Shown one piece after another: positions 22,901 through 34,438 of a DNA stretch of 64,000 nt. The notes below the pieces were generated by a model. It ran no database searches. It was not told the origin of the DNA and was given only the letters and a program-made list of their open reading frames with translations. Each line of letters begins with the position of its first letter. The stretch's first letter is position 1. The DNA comes from Hirsutella rhossiliensis (Eukaryota > Ascomycota > Sordariomycetes > Hypocreales > Ophiocordycipitaceae), in assembly GCF_020360975.1 (NCBI RefSeq), contig NW_025408672.1, positions 248,001-312,000 on the forward strand, read 5' to 3'. Made by a program: the position numbers and the translations under genes.

Positions 22901-25720
22901 AAGCTAGATTCGTCGAAAATTATATCCCTAGTCGAAATAACCTTTTATAGAAGAGGAATCTAGATCCGGAAGATATTCGTAGAATTATAGCTAACGAGGT
23001 AACTAATAAAGGCTCTAGGATTAAGCTTTCTTTTCTTCTTCCTTTTTAGCTATATATCGGTAGCTATTACGTATACCTTATAGCCGTAGGTATAAAGGTA
23101 GGCTAGCGAGGCCCTCTTCTTTATAAAGAGCTTAAGGGGGGATTTCTAGTCTATTCCTTAGGTAGTCCCTCTAGGGGTCCGGTTCTATAGGTAATAGGCG
23201 GTCTTAACGACTTCCCTCTAAAGGTCGTAGGGAAGCCTCGTAGTAAGTCTTATTATATAGGCCCTTTCTATTATAGCACCCCCTAATCTTTCTGCCCCTC
23301 CGTTCTAGGCCTAGGTATTCGGTGCTAACGGGAGGGGTAAAATGCCCCTTTTTTAAAGCTAATTTAAGATATCCTTCGTAAATAGCTCTCCGTTAGACCG
23401 TATCTTCTTTACCTCGTAGCTAAAGTAGGATTTTATTTAGTTAACGAAGTCCCGGAGGGTAGACTAGTTATACTTACTTAGGTAGGTCTATAAGAAATAG
23501 GGGAAAACTATCCCTAAAAAAGCGTCTATAAAAAACATTACCTTAACGAAGCTTTCTTAATCCCTAGAGACGTTAGTTTAATTAACCTAAATTTCCTTAT
23601 ATAGCTAGTCCGGCCGTATTAGGGTCCGTTTAGAAATTCGTCTCCTAGTCTTTCCTTAGCCGTAGTATTCGTATTCGACGGTCTTTAGTCCCCTTATTCG
23701 TACGCCCTATTATTAGCCTAGCTAATATAAAGCTAGGGGGCCCGGGTAACTAAGTCGTGCGTACTAAAGAAGACCGTCTCCTAGGGCTGCTAGAAGAGGG
23801 TCCTTAGATCCTACCCCCCTAGTAGGGAAAGCTGACTTCTCGAGTAGTTCCTTCCTAAGGATAGGTCGGAATTCGAGAATAAATTAACCGAATTTTTCCT
23901 CGATAAGCCCGATAGTTTAATTCTTCTAGACTAGCCTCGTAGGCTTAGACGTTATATCCTAGAAGATTCCTTCCTTTTAAAGAAGGCGGAAGGAAATTAA
24001 ACTCGTTAAAAATCAAGGGCAAAAAGCTACCCTTTTTCTTCGAAGAATTTATATAGATCTATTAGGTAATTTTATCGTAAAATTCACCCTTCTATATTCC
24101 TCTATCTATACGGTTAATTCCCCGGTAATAAGGTATTCCCTTCGTGCCTTCTTAAAGGACCGGAATCATAAGAGTATATTATAGATATCGAGGGAAGTAC
24201 TAGAGTTAAGGATAGCTAATTTTCGTAGGGGATAGTCGGAGGGTCCTAACGGTTAGTCTTACTAATCCGTAGGGAAGACGAATGCTAGATTTACTATACT
24301 AACGATTTTCCCTTGAATTTGCGGCTCGAATAAGGGCAGCGGCGTTATTAGTTACTATTTCTTAGCAACCTAAATCTCGTCTATCTTCTTCTATAATAAG
24401 GGGTCCTCCTTAAGAGACTATTATACTATTTCTCGTAGTCTCTTTAAAGGGTTAACTCCTTTAGGTCGGTTTTCCTCGAAGACCTACTAGTAGTCCTCTA
24501 GCCGATAGGGCTTTTTGCATACTTAGTAGGTAGGTTAATTCCTCCTCGTTCGTTTCTTCGAGGAATCCTCGTCCCGGTCTAGAAGGTCTGCTTAAAAACC
24601 CCCCCTTTTTACCCCTTATTGCTGATTTTAACGAAGAGGTTCGATTTCGACTAGTTCCCTGATTTTTCGACTAACGGACTAAAAGGTCTATTAGGGGACT
24701 AGTCGGGCCGGTCTAATAAACGGGACCGGACCTAGAGCAAAAGGCGGAGCCGGGGCCGGGACTTAGGCAGCCGTTAAAGACGGGGTTAAGGCTCTCGAGG
24801 GAGGAGGAGCCGAAGGAGCAATAGCCGCAGTAGCAGCAGCGGGGGCCGCAGCAATAGGGGCTGTAGCAGCTATAGGTCGAGCTGTCTAGGTCGAGTGCTA
24901 GCTACGAAGGAATAAGACTGCTTACTATTATACTCTAGTAGCCTCTTCGTTTAGTTCCTAGCTAGCCTCTTAAAAGATAGTCGAGTAACCGTTACTAATA
25001 GGCTTTATTAGCAAAGATATATCCTATAGCTACTAGCCGGAAAGAGCTTTAGTAAGGAAGTATTAGTTAGCTTCCTCGAGGATTTCTTCCTACTTAGCTA
25101 GCTACGAAGAAGCTAGTAGGTTCCTAGTAGAAAAGGCTCCTAGGTATACCGTATAGGTCTTCCTAATACGGTTAGTTATATAGCCCCTTAAGGGAGCTAT
25201 TAAGGTCTCGAGCTTTAAAAGCTACTACCTAGGAGTTTCTTCCTCTCGAAGAGAGATTAGCTTTACGGCACTAACGGATTCCGTTATCGCCGTACGAGCA
25301 GTAGTTAGTAGCTTCGTTTCGTAGAGGTATTCCTTTCGGTAACTCTCGTAGTCGCCTAAGGTAGAAGAAAAAGCTCTCTATTATATAGAGGTTAGCTCGG
25401 AGAAGAGGGTAGCTCCCTCTATAAAGTCCGTTGCCCTAGGACGAAGAAGGGGCTCGAGAGGGTCCTACTTCTTAAAGAAGACTAGATTATAGATAGTTCT
25501 ATCTATACGAGCCCGTAGCTCCTTTACCTACTTATCCTAATCTTAGGGCTCTATAAGAATCGTCCTACGGACTATAGGGACGGTAGAGGAGTCGGTTTTC
25601 GTTATTATTACGGGGAAGGGTAGAAAAGTTAGGTAAAAATCGGCTTTTCTAGTAAGAGGGGTAAAAGGAAGCTACGAGGGATATAAGAAAGGTGCCTTTT
25701 TTAGTAGCCGGAAGGTATAA
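20000..25720 (-). pseudogene. F1 copia polyprotein (gag, integrase, RT, RNase H)
   Basis: Minus-strand polyprotein remnant. Gag lies at about 25700-24600 with an Ala/Pro-rich low-complexity region at 24780-24900. The integrase shows SRD.ESFVKVMFFIDAF near 23590-23525 and NRTPR near 23180, as in copia integrases. RT shows YKARLVI near 22140-22115, LGKLYIGYEDHP near 21890-21850 and an intact YVDDII box at 21738-21755. RNase H runs from about 21350 and ends in KADGLTK next to the R1 insertion at 20826-20850. The rest to the left LTR is non-coding. Integrase upstream of RT identifies Ty1/copia. Many TAG/TAA codons. Confidence 0.85.
20129..20825 (-). repeat. Solo LTR 'R1' (697 bp) inside F1
   Basis: Begins TATAAGAATA and ends TTCTTATA (inverted termini, TGTAAGAA...TTCTTACA before RIP). 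Flanked by a perfect 5-bp duplication ggctt at 20124-20128 and 20826-20830. The empty site is visible in F2 near 34797 (ggggcttcgtaagaccg). It matches R2 (59477-60173) in the opposite orientation at the same length of 697 bp. It keeps CA and TG dinucleotides, so it is comparatively young or lightly mutated. A solo LTR arises by LTR-LTR recombination that deletes the internal region; the family's internal part is not present in the window. Confidence 0.92.
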
Positions 25721-25747
25721 GAATTCTATTCCTCCCGGGCTTATAAC

Positions 25748-26231
25748 TCTTATAAAGAGAGATGCGAGAAGTATATAAAATGCACGAAGGTAAAATTAAA
25801 AGTAAGGGGTCGGACAAGCAGGGCAGAGAGATTTGATTCTTACGGGAGTAGTAAATGCGGCAGGGGAGTGATTGTTCTATTGCCTTAATTGTCCTTCTTT
25901 CCTCTATCTAACGCCCCCTTTTATACCTATCTAGCACCTTAATTAATAAAGAAGATCCTGCTTAAAGGAGCTACTAATGTCCTTTCGACTACCGAGCTTT
26001 TTGCCGGTTTTTCCCCTCTTTTCTAACCGTTGCCGGCATATCTATCTTATCTTTCGCTACCTCTATAGGAAGCTATCGCTACTTCTGCTTCCCCTTATGC
26101 CCCTACCCTCCTTTCTATACCTCTTTTTAGCTCCTTTTTCCTTCTTCTATACCGGGTGTTTTTAGCTTCCTTAGTCCCTCTTACTAAGGGATATCTCCGA
26201 GAACTACGAAATCAGGCCACGCTTCGCGATA
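25748..26231 (-). repeat. 5' LTR of F1
   Basis: The better preserved LTR of F1, keeping many CA and TG dinucleotides (aaatgcacgaagg and similar). The matching sequences at 33969, 39736, 41796 and 47629 are the LTRs of F2 and F3. Confidence 0.88.
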
Positions 26232-26236
26232 AGTAT

Positions 26237-27617
26237 AGCTATAAAGGAATAACCCGCTTTATAATAGTATCGTAGTTAACTAAGTAGAGTTAGATAGCTA
26301 TAAGAGTCTAAGCGTTACTTAGATAGTTAATAAGTATAGTTAATTAATAAGCTAGGTAGCTTAGTTAATTTATTACTCTTAAGTAGGCTCCCTTATATAT
26401 AATTATTAGGTCTAATAAGTATAACTATAGCCTCTTATACCCCCTCTCCTTAATATACCCCCTTACTACCTTAGCTTTCTAGATAGTAAGGTATTAAGTA
26501 AAGGGGCGCTTAGTTTAATAAATATAAGGCTATTTTAATATTAAATATAGCTACCTTACTATTTATTTAAGGCGGTTATCTTAAAATAAAAGAGGCTCCT
26601 AAAAGTATCTTATAAAAGAATAGTAAAAGATAATTTAATTTAGTAACTAATACTATACCCCTTTAAGTATATAATACTAGTTACCCTTCTTATTAAAAGA
26701 GGGTTTAAATATTAATTAATTAAGGTTATATAACCTACTCTTACTACTTAAATAATAGTTAAAGGCTATTACTATTAACCCTTTTTATAAGGAACGTAGC
26801 TACTATAATACTAAGTAAAAAAGAATAGTATATAAATTATAAAAGCTAGGACCTAAGAGGATAGGATATAAGGAAAACCCCCTTATTTATATCCTATCTC
26901 CTTAGGTCCCTAAGTTTATTAACCGCGCTCCTATTAAAGTAAAAGAGTAGGTTATATAACTATATATTAAAGGGAGTCGAACTTATAATTAATAGGGTTA
27001 TATAACTTACTCTTACTATTTAACTAGTAGTTATAGGTTATATTTATAACCTTTCTTATAATAAAGGGTATAGTAAGGCATTCCTTTAAATAGCCTAGGT
27101 ACTATAATATATTTACTAGCGATATTATCCTTTAAGATAAAAGTAATCTTAAGAGTAAGCTTTTTAATAATATATTCCGTATATTAATTAGTTTTAATTT
27201 AGTAAAGCTATCGCGACTATTATAAGTTTAAATACTATAGTATTATATTAATTAAAGGGTAGTCTAGTAATAGCTTTACTTCTTAGTAGGAAATAAAGCT
27301 AACCTCTACCTCCTTAGATCTTTATAGTTTCTTAATTAAATTAAGATCTAACTATACTATTAAAATCCTATAATCTTAGTAAATATAATATTCTTAGTAC
27401 CTACTTTTCTTTCTATTAAGTAATAGAACCTAATAGATATATCTATATAAGTAAATAGGGCAAAGTTCTTTTCTATATTATATACTATTATAAGGCTAAG
27501 GTAAAGGTTAAAGCTAACTTATACCCTTAAGCTTTTAAGCTTTAAAGATAGTATTTTTCTTAAGACTTCCCTCCTAGCATTTCCTATTATATATATTTAA
27601 TAGCTATATATTATAGG
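26237..27617 (+). pseudogene. DUF6570/Helitron-like protein, continuation after F1
   Basis: After removal of F1 and one copy of its duplication agtat, the frame runs on as ...VVAALV-x-L-x-RNNPLYNSIVVN-x-VELDSYKSL, a convincing join. The reading frame is traceable to roughly 26400 and then decays; up to 27617 I find only scattered open segments. No helicase motifs are visible, so either the gene is short or the helicase part is lost behind D1. The stretch also contains the inverted and direct repeats listed separately (26725-27080). Confidence 0.4.
26725..26960. repeat. Nested imperfect inverted repeat (fold-back)
   Basis: Outer arms of 17 bases are exact inverted copies: gttatataacctactct at 26725-26741 and its complement at 26944-26960. 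Inner arms at 26849-26873 and 26881-26909 (ggacctaag...ccttaggtcc) are near-perfect over about 25 bases with a short loop. A further direct copy of the outer arm lies at 26998-27014. It could be a small fold-back or MITE-like element; no flanking duplication identified. Confidence 0.5.
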
Positions 27618-27803
27618 TATAAGAGTCTTTAACTATTATAAGTTATAGACTTAAGTTATAGCCTAAGCTATATAGTTATATATAGAGGGCTAGATCCTAT
27701 ATATATATATATAAGCTAGCTATATATAAAAAAACTTTATATAGCTTATTAATATTATCTTATAAATAGCACCTATATATATACCTTTACTTACTATATA
27801 ATA
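27618..27803 (+). repeat. 5' LTR of D1 (about 186 bp)
   Basis: Same sequence as 58711-58895 and, reversed, 48759-48942. The left end TATAAGAGTC is firm because it is the point where A2 is interrupted in D2. The right end is uncertain by a few bases. Confidence 0.65.
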
Positions 27804-27849
27804 GTATAAGCTATTAACTAATAGATCTAATAGATATCTCTTTAAAGAG

Positions 27850-30800
27850 GGTACTACTTCCTTAAGGGAGTACTCTGCCTTTCCTTAAATAGATAGGAAG
27901 TATCGTAGCTATCCTAAAAGCGATTAAAAGCATAATAGCTAGTAAGAAGGATACGGTTCTCGCTATACTAAGGGAGCCGTCTATAAGACAAGCTTTAACC
28001 CCTATAACCTCTATAATATTAGTTATATCGGCGATACTATTAATATAAAAGCTGCTCCCTTAGCTAACTTAGAATAGTAAGCTAAGGCCTTTTTACTTCT
28101 TTCTTAACTAGCTATAGATAAAGTTTATAACTAATAAGAAATATATCTTAAATAGCTATTATAATATAGTATAGTATTTACTTCTTTATATATTACTAAA
28201 GCCTTAGATATAGTAGATCTTTAGAATTTAAGATAAGGGCGGCCTTAAGGGTAAAGGCGACCTATAAGACTTCTTTTAATACTTTATATATACGTTTAGT
28301 AATATATAAGAGCGGAAGAAGGTATAAGATAGGCTATAAACCTTTAAGTAAAAAGATAAATAAACCTTTAGCGAATTCCTCCTTAATTTTAAATAGACGC
28401 TCTTATAAGTAGTAAGGACTATAGTATAAGAAGATAATATAAAGCTTATATACCTATATAATTTAATTACGCTAGCCTTATAAGAGCTATTTATCCTTAT
28501 AATTATACTTACTAACTATAGTAAGTATATAAGCTAGTTAATAAAGGTAGTATAGGGCTATAAGTAAATACTATATTTTTAAAAGCCTTATAAGTATATA
28601 TTATATAGTAGTAATAGGATTATTACTCTTTTATAAGATAAATAGCTAGCTATTAATATAAATAAGTATACCTTAATATTACTTACTTATATAGACTAAG
28701 CTAAACGCGGTAAAAAGACACTATCGACTACCCCTTATACTACCTTATACCTTAGGTAGTAGGCGAAGTAAGTAATAAGTAAGGAAATTAAAAAGAAAAA
28801 AACTAACGGCCGCTACTTATATTATAGCGCGTTTATATACTTTATATTAAAATACCTTTTCTTTTTAGCTAAGCGACTTATAGTAGTTTAAGTAGTAAAG
28901 ATAAAACTACTCTTTACCTTAAGTAATAAAAAGGACTTTACTCCCTTAAGCTTAAAGAAAAAGAGTAGCTTTAAAGTAAAAATAAGCTTTAAAGCCTTAA
29001 TTACTAATACTAATAAAAGAAAAGAAAGAGTTATCTACCTATATAAAAATTAAGATTACTTTAATATAGGTTATAATTAATAACTCCTTATTAGTTACTA
29101 CCCTTATAAATAAGGGCTATTAGTACTATACTATAGTTAATAAAGCGCTTATATAAAAGATATAACTACTAATAAAAAGGATCGTCCTAAGGTAAGTAAA
29201 AAGCGCTTTAAGCGCAATAAAAAGTATAAAGATTAAGGGTATTATATAGCTAGCTATAAAGGTTAATAGCTATTATAAGCTTATTATAGCTTATATAATC
29301 CCTTAACTAACGTTTCGCTAAGTTCTTAAGAAACCTTAGTTATCATATATAGAGTTATACTTAATTCTATATTAAAAGAAGCTATAGTTTAAGCTTATAT
29401 AATAGTAGGTCTATTATAATAATAGCTTTATAAGTATAGAACTAAGTATATAAGCTTTATACTTAATATAAAAGGTTCTTACTTTTATTTTTATAGGAAC
29501 TATATAATAATTAAAGCGGGAGGAAGGTTATATAGCAGCTAATATAGTAATCTATATAGTTAGCTTAATAGATATCTATTAAGCCTTTTAAATAAAGTAG
29601 CTAAAGTCGCCCGCTAAGCTATAGTAATTAATATTACTACGCTTTTATAATATTTTAATACTATTTAAGTCTTAGAAAGTAGATAAGCTTAACTTATATA
29701 AGCTAAGGGTAAATTATAAGGTTATACTTTATATTAATAAAGAGGAGTAGGAACTACCTATACCGTTTAGGCTACTATATAATATATTATATATAGAGCT
29801 ACTAGTACTAAAAAAGACTTTAAGGACCTTCTTAAATAAAGGTTTAAGTTAAGTAAGTAGCTTTAAAGTAAGTACGCTAGTCTTATTTATATATAAGCTA
29901 AAACGTAAGATATAGTTTTATTATAACTATAGGGCTTTAAATATAATTATAAAGCTAAACTACTTATTATAGGACACCCTATAGTTAATAATCTAGGTAC
30001 TTATAACGATATTTACTTTCTTTAAGGAAGTTACCCTTAACTCCTTAAAGCTCTTTATAAAAGAAGGAACCTAAAAGCTATTAAGTAAACTCTAAGAAAT
30101 TACTTAGAAATCCTAGAAATAATAACTAAACGGATTATATAGATATTCTAAAAGATTTCCCTTATAGATATATTATATAGGGAGTATACTATAATTTTCT
30201 AAGTAATAATAGCTCCTTAAGTATTATATTAATATTTCTTTAAAAAGTTATTAAAAGATTATAGTAGGGAAATTATAAAGAAATACCTATACCTACCTAG
30301 GGAAAATGCTAGGAAATACCGCTAATATACTATACTACTATTATATAATTATAAGGTTAAGATATTACTTAGTTAAAGCCTTAAGTAAGGTCTTATACTT
30401 ACTATAGTATATATAAAAGATAGAGAACTTATTAAATCTTAAGTAGGTAGAGAAGAATATAGATAGTTATTACTACTTTTACTTTACCTTATAAGACTAG
30501 TAGCTAGTCTATATTTAATATACGTAATAACTTATAATAGCTAGTTTATATAATATATTTAAGTATATATTATAGCTAGTTTATTTAGTTACTTATTAAA
30601 CTTATACTAGATCTAAGTAAATAGTAAGATTAAAGTACTAGCCCTATACTAAGGGACTAGTATATAATACTATTACTTTTTACCTTTAATCTTAAATATA
30701 CTCTATAACCTCTTAAAGGTAAAGTAGTTTATAAAGCTAAATATAAAATAAGCGTTTTATAAAGTATAGATCTTAAAGGGTAATAAGTAAAAGATAGTAT

Positions 30801-31676
30801 TTTATATATACTATATCTTATTTAAGTAGCTTATAACGCCCTTTAGTATTTTAAGAGCGCCTACTACCTTTTAGCATTATATTAATAATATACTTTAAGA
30901 CTTCCTTAATAAGTTCCCTTTTATATTATAAATAATATCCTTATTTATATAAGTAGATCTTATAAGAACTATATAAAGAAAGTATAAAAGGTCTAAAAGC
31001 GCCTTTAACTTTATAGGCTTTACTTTAACCTAAATAAATATAAATTTAAGGTTAAGAAGGTTAAGTACCTAAGGTTTATTATCTATATAAGTATAAGTAT
31101 ATAAGTAGACCTTATAAAGATCTAAGTAATATAAGACTAAGCGGCCCTAACTATATAAATAGGTATATAGAGCTTTCTTAGGTTTATAAACTATTATAGG
31201 ATATTTATTAAGGGCTTTTCTTATATTATAATACCCTTAAATAAGAATACTAGGAAAAAGACCGCTTTTTATTAAGGGCCTATATAAGAGGGAGCGTTTT
31301 ATACGCTTAAGGACCTATTCTTATAAGCCTTAGTATTACTTTAGTAGGACTTTAACTAGTCTATAATAGTTAAAGTAAACTATAGCAGCTAAGCGCTTAA
31401 AAGGATACTTTCTTAGGAGGTAAATAAGTAAAAGTAACTAGTAGCGTTTTACTTTTATAAGCTAACCTTAGTAAAGTAGAATTATAGTATTTATAATAAA
31501 GAAATACTAGTAATTATTAGTTACCTTAAGTAATAATAAGTAGAGTTTTAGAGTTATAAGAGCTTTAAGGTTCTTATAAACTATAAAAACCTTAAGTACT
31601 TTATAGCCTATTAGTACCTCTTAGAGTAGTAAACTTATTAAGTAAAGTACCTTTTATACTTTAAATTCTTAATATA
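27850..31676 (+). pseudogene. D1 gag-pol remnant (gag, protease, RT, RNase H)
   Basis: Plus-strand coding remnant colinear with D2. The gag zinc knuckle is at about 28805-28855 with its Cys codons largely changed. RT begins near 29700 (KLNLYKLRVNYKV type), is interrupted at 29965 by solo LTR S, and resumes at 30675 (FYLLS-like segment then LDI). RNase H runs from about 31180 to 31660. The RT order and sequence are those of common fungal Ty3/gypsy elements, distinct from the chromoviruses A and C. Very dense TAG/TAA. Confidence 0.7.
29965..30669. repeat. Solo LTR-like insertion 'S' (705 bp) in D1 RT
   Basis: Found by aligning D1 with D2. D2 reads agaccgctaccc; D1 has ctact (29960-29964), 705 extra bases, then ctatt (30670-30674). 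Both are RIP variants of ccgct, i.e. a 5-bp target duplication. The insert starts TATTATA and ends TATAATA, inverted termini consistent with TG...CA. It has no long frame and no similarity that I can see to the R, F, D or A LTRs, so it represents another LTR family of which only this copy is in the window. Confidence 0.7.
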
Positions 31677-32251
31677 AAGGAATATATATTATAGTACGAT
31701 TAGTTAAGTAATAGAGATAGCTAGAGGTACTATATTATATATATTATATTCTCTTTATTATAAGACTAAAGCTTATAAGAAGAGGGAGAATTTTTTTTCT
31801 ATTAAAGTAGTAAGTAGTTTATAATATATAAGTAAGGTAGGTATTATTCCCTACTAATACCCTACTAATATATTAGTACTATATACCTAAGTACTTTATT
31901 AGCTTATACCTCTTAATAGCGCTCTTATAATTATCTCCTTTCTTATATAAATATCTTAGCTATATCTTTAATATATATTACTTTCGCTATACTATATATA
32001 TTTAGTTAGGAAGAAAGGTAGTTTTAGTTATATATTGCGTATATATACTTATATAAGTATATATTAGTCTATACTCTATAACGTTAATAGTTATTATACT
32101 AGCGGTTACCGCTAAGTAACTATTATAGTATTACCTATATATCGGCCGTATAACTATAATATAAAAAGTATATATATATATTTCTTACTTCTTTTATTTT
32201 ATTTTCTTCTTTAACTCTTCCTCTTATAAATTACTATAGAGTTTTATACCT
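31677..32251. other. Unassigned AT-rich sequence left of the MULE
   Basis: Neither D nor MULE. It contains a small palindrome at about 32106-32130 (tagcggttaccgcta) but no coding frame I can support. A Lys/Tyr-rich plus frame near 31700-31800 is too short to interpret. Confidence 0.35.
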
Positions 32252-32259
32252 TTTTTTTA

Positions 32260-32435
32260 GAGTATTGCTATTTATATAATAGCATATTGCTGTTTGTATA
32301 CTCGACCTATTTTTAAGATACGTACTAAAGCCAGCCCGCCCCGCCTATTTATACCGCGCGCGCCTGGCAAGTACCCGTACCGCCTAAATGCCCGCACCCG
32401 CGCCTGCACCCGCCCGCACACACAACCCGCACACA
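32260..32435 (+). repeat. MULE left terminal inverted repeat, little mutated
   Basis: Inverted partner of about 41259-41434. It keeps CA/TG dinucleotides (tgctgtttgtatactcg here against tactatttatatactcg in the partner). The inner limit is approximate; similarity fades after about 32435. Confidence 0.8.
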
Positions 32436-32479
32436 CATAAGAGGCAATAAAGGCCATATAACGCATGCCTCTCAATTCG

Positions 32480-33968
32480 CTCAAATAACGCATTTCCGGG
32501 CCTTGAGCTCGAAGTTGCAACAATCGGCCCGTCAATTGACCCGGCTCCTCCTTGGCCCTTACGGCTGTGTAGGCGGCGGCGGCGTCGCCGCCTCAATTGC
32601 ATCCCACTCAACGATCCCTCCAACGCCTGACGAAGCCGGCTGCCCTGACGAAGCCGGCTGCCCTGACGAAGCCGGCTGCCCTGACCGGCGGCGGCGCCCT
32701 CCTGCCGCGTCCTCCTCTTGATCCCCTTCCCCTTGTATTTCCTCGAGCTAATGATCCTTGTTGTGATGCTACGAGAGACCGCGGGCTATAGCTAAGTTCA
32801 TTAATCTCGTCGCGCCCCCGGCGCCTTCGAACGCTTGCGTTGGGCCGCCTTAAGCTAGCCTAACTCGAATTAGGTAGCTAGGATGCCCTTATAGCCGGCT
32901 ATGACTGTGATGCCGTCTATGATGCTGTCTGTGATACCCTCGCTATAAGGGAGCTTGGTATAGGTAGCTTATTATTACGGGGCCGGCCGCGTGTAATAGT
33001 AATAACATCGGGGTCGCGGATTCGTAGCAATAGCTCCTCGAGGTCCTAATAGTAGTAATTAGTATTAAATTTACCTAAAAAAGGGGGGGGTCTTTACTGA
33101 CGGCTTCTTTAGCTACTATCGCGAGAGAACATCACGCTTTTTAAGCGTTAACCTAGCTTAAAGGCGTTGAAGGATCGTGTGTGCATAAGGCAGCCTAAGT
33201 TGGTGTATAAATCGCCCGCTATAAGGCCGCAATAGCTATAGCTCCCGCGTTAGTAAAGGCATCGCGGCGAGGGCAAGCCTATATTATATAGTAAGTAGGT
33301 TAACTGCTTCGTAGGTGATTTTCACACTAAGATCCCCGAGCTAAGTCTGCCTAAGGAACTAACGCCTTTGTCGCATCTCTTGCCGGGCAGCCGTTTATAT
33401 ATATATTATCTCTTTATTCTTAACTATCTATATAAGGGCATCGTAAAGATATAAGAGGTTAGAGGTGCCTATAACTAAATAAAACTTTATATCCTTATAG
33501 GCGGTCTTAACTAGGCTATTTACCCGCTGCCCGAAGTTACGATATTAGCTAATAAAGTAGCCTGCCTACTGCTCACGCCATGGTATATATTCGTTCGAGA
33601 TATATATCACGATATGCCCTTAGTGTTAACTAAAGGTCTTATTAAGCTGCCGCTACGACTTATAGAAATCCGCTTCGGTTTTCGAGTAAATAACGCGCTT
33701 CTAAGCTAGGAATATTCCATTACGGCTAAATTCGACTTCCCTATCGTCTAGACTAAACGTAGTAGCGGTAGCGGCGTTAGCGGCTCCTTATTCGGTAGCC
33801 TCTCGAGCGAGGATAGCTTCTGCTTCTTAAGGGACCTCTATATTAATAGAGTTTTTAGGGCTATTAGGATCTACTAAGTCTTTCTAGCAGGACTAGATTC
33901 GAGCCTTAATATTGCTATTAATATAGAATATATAGAGTTATTATTGCGTTAAGGGGAAAATATAAAGG
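32480..33968 (-). pseudogene. MULE transposase, C-terminal part
   Basis: Continues in frame after F2: L-x-IFPLT near 33955, then a conserved stretch whose former Cys/His positions are now Tyr/Asn (LYIFYINSNIK near 33900), KRVIYSKTEADFYKS near 33710-33665, YIPW.EQ.AGYF near 33590-33555, and YRNFGQRVNS then AYKDIKFYL near 33540-33470. These are the signature blocks of the catalytic core's end and helical insert in fungal MULE transposases. The tail (about 33100-32480) is poorly conserved, Ser/Gly/Pro-rich, and includes the three 18-base repeats (SGQPAS on this strand). Confidence 0.78.
32626..32679. repeat. Three perfect 18-bp tandem repeats
   Basis: Unit cctgacgaagccggctgc repeated exactly three times and followed by a partial fourth. 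On the minus strand in the transposase frame it encodes Ser-Gly-Gln-Pro-Ala-Ser units. It lies in the GC-rich, unmutated part of the MULE (about 32290-32990). Several short overlapping frames here arise from the high GC content and are not separate genes. Confidence 0.9.
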
Positions 33969-34438
33969 TCTCGCGAAGAGAGATACGAGAAGTATATATA
34001 AAATGCACGAAGGTGAAATTAGAAGTAAGGGGTCGGACAGGCAGGGCAGAGAGTTTTGATTCTTATAGAAGCAGTAATAAAGGTAGGGAGTGATTATTAT
34101 ATTGCCTTAATTGTCCTTCTTTCCTCTATCTAACGTCCCTCTTTATACCCGTCTAGCATCTCGATTAATAAAGAAGATCCTGCTTAAAGAAGCTACTAAT
34201 GTCCTTTCGACTACCGAGCTTTTTGCCGGTTTTTCCCCTCCTTTCTAGCCGTTGCCGGCACATCCGTCTTATCTCTCGCCACCTCTATAGGAAGCTATCG
34301 CTACTTCTGCTTCCCTCTTGCCCCTCCCTCTCTGCACCTCCTTTTAGCTCCTTCCTTAAAACCTGTTTTTAGCTTCCTAGGTCCCTTATACTAAGGGATA
34401 TCTCCGAGAACTCTGAAATTAGGCCACGCTTCATGACA
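33969..34438 (-). repeat. 3' LTR of F2
   Basis: Lightly mutated LTR (470 bp), rich in CA/TG (gtcggacaggcagggcagag). Its end reads cttcatgaca where the other copies have cttcgcgata, both RIP derivatives of cttcgcgaca. Confidence 0.88.

Larger units (their letters stand above)
19257..26231 (-). mobile_element. Ty1/copia element F1, full length, coding on minus strand
   Basis: LTR element with LTRs at 19257-19720 (464 bp) and 25748-26231 (484 bp; the difference is mostly a deletion of about 20 bp in the left LTR). Target duplication agtat lies at 19252-19256 and 26232-26236. In element orientation the LTR starts TATCGCGAAG (TGTCGCGAAG before RIP) and ends CTTCGCGAGA, an 8-bp inverted repeat but a non-canonical final GA. 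Order on minus: gag, integrase, RT, RNase H, the copia order. It is inserted in the DUF6570-like gene and carries solo LTR R1. Length without R1 is about 6.27 kb. Confidence 0.92.
27618..31676 (+). mobile_element. Ty3/gypsy element D1, 3'-truncated
   Basis: Starts with a short LTR (about 27618-27803, TATAAGAGTC...), followed by gag, protease, RT and RNase H colinear with D2 (58711-62755). Net length after removing solo LTR S (about 3.35 kb) equals the matching part of D2. Similarity stops at about 31676 inside the region after RNase H, where D2 continues into integrase, so the 3' end was lost by deletion or rearrangement. Strong RIP. Confidence 0.8.

Noticed and set aside
26971..26983. tRNA T-loop-like gttcgactccc on the minus strand
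   Set aside because: No acceptor, D- or anticodon-arm pairing around it that forms a cloverleaf; chance match in AT-rich DNA.
32272..32791. Four overlapping short ORFs on both strands in the GC-rich island
   Set aside because: High GC and lack of RIP open many frames at once. The transposase frame on the minus strand explains the coding part, and the 18-bp repeat gives open reading in several frames.
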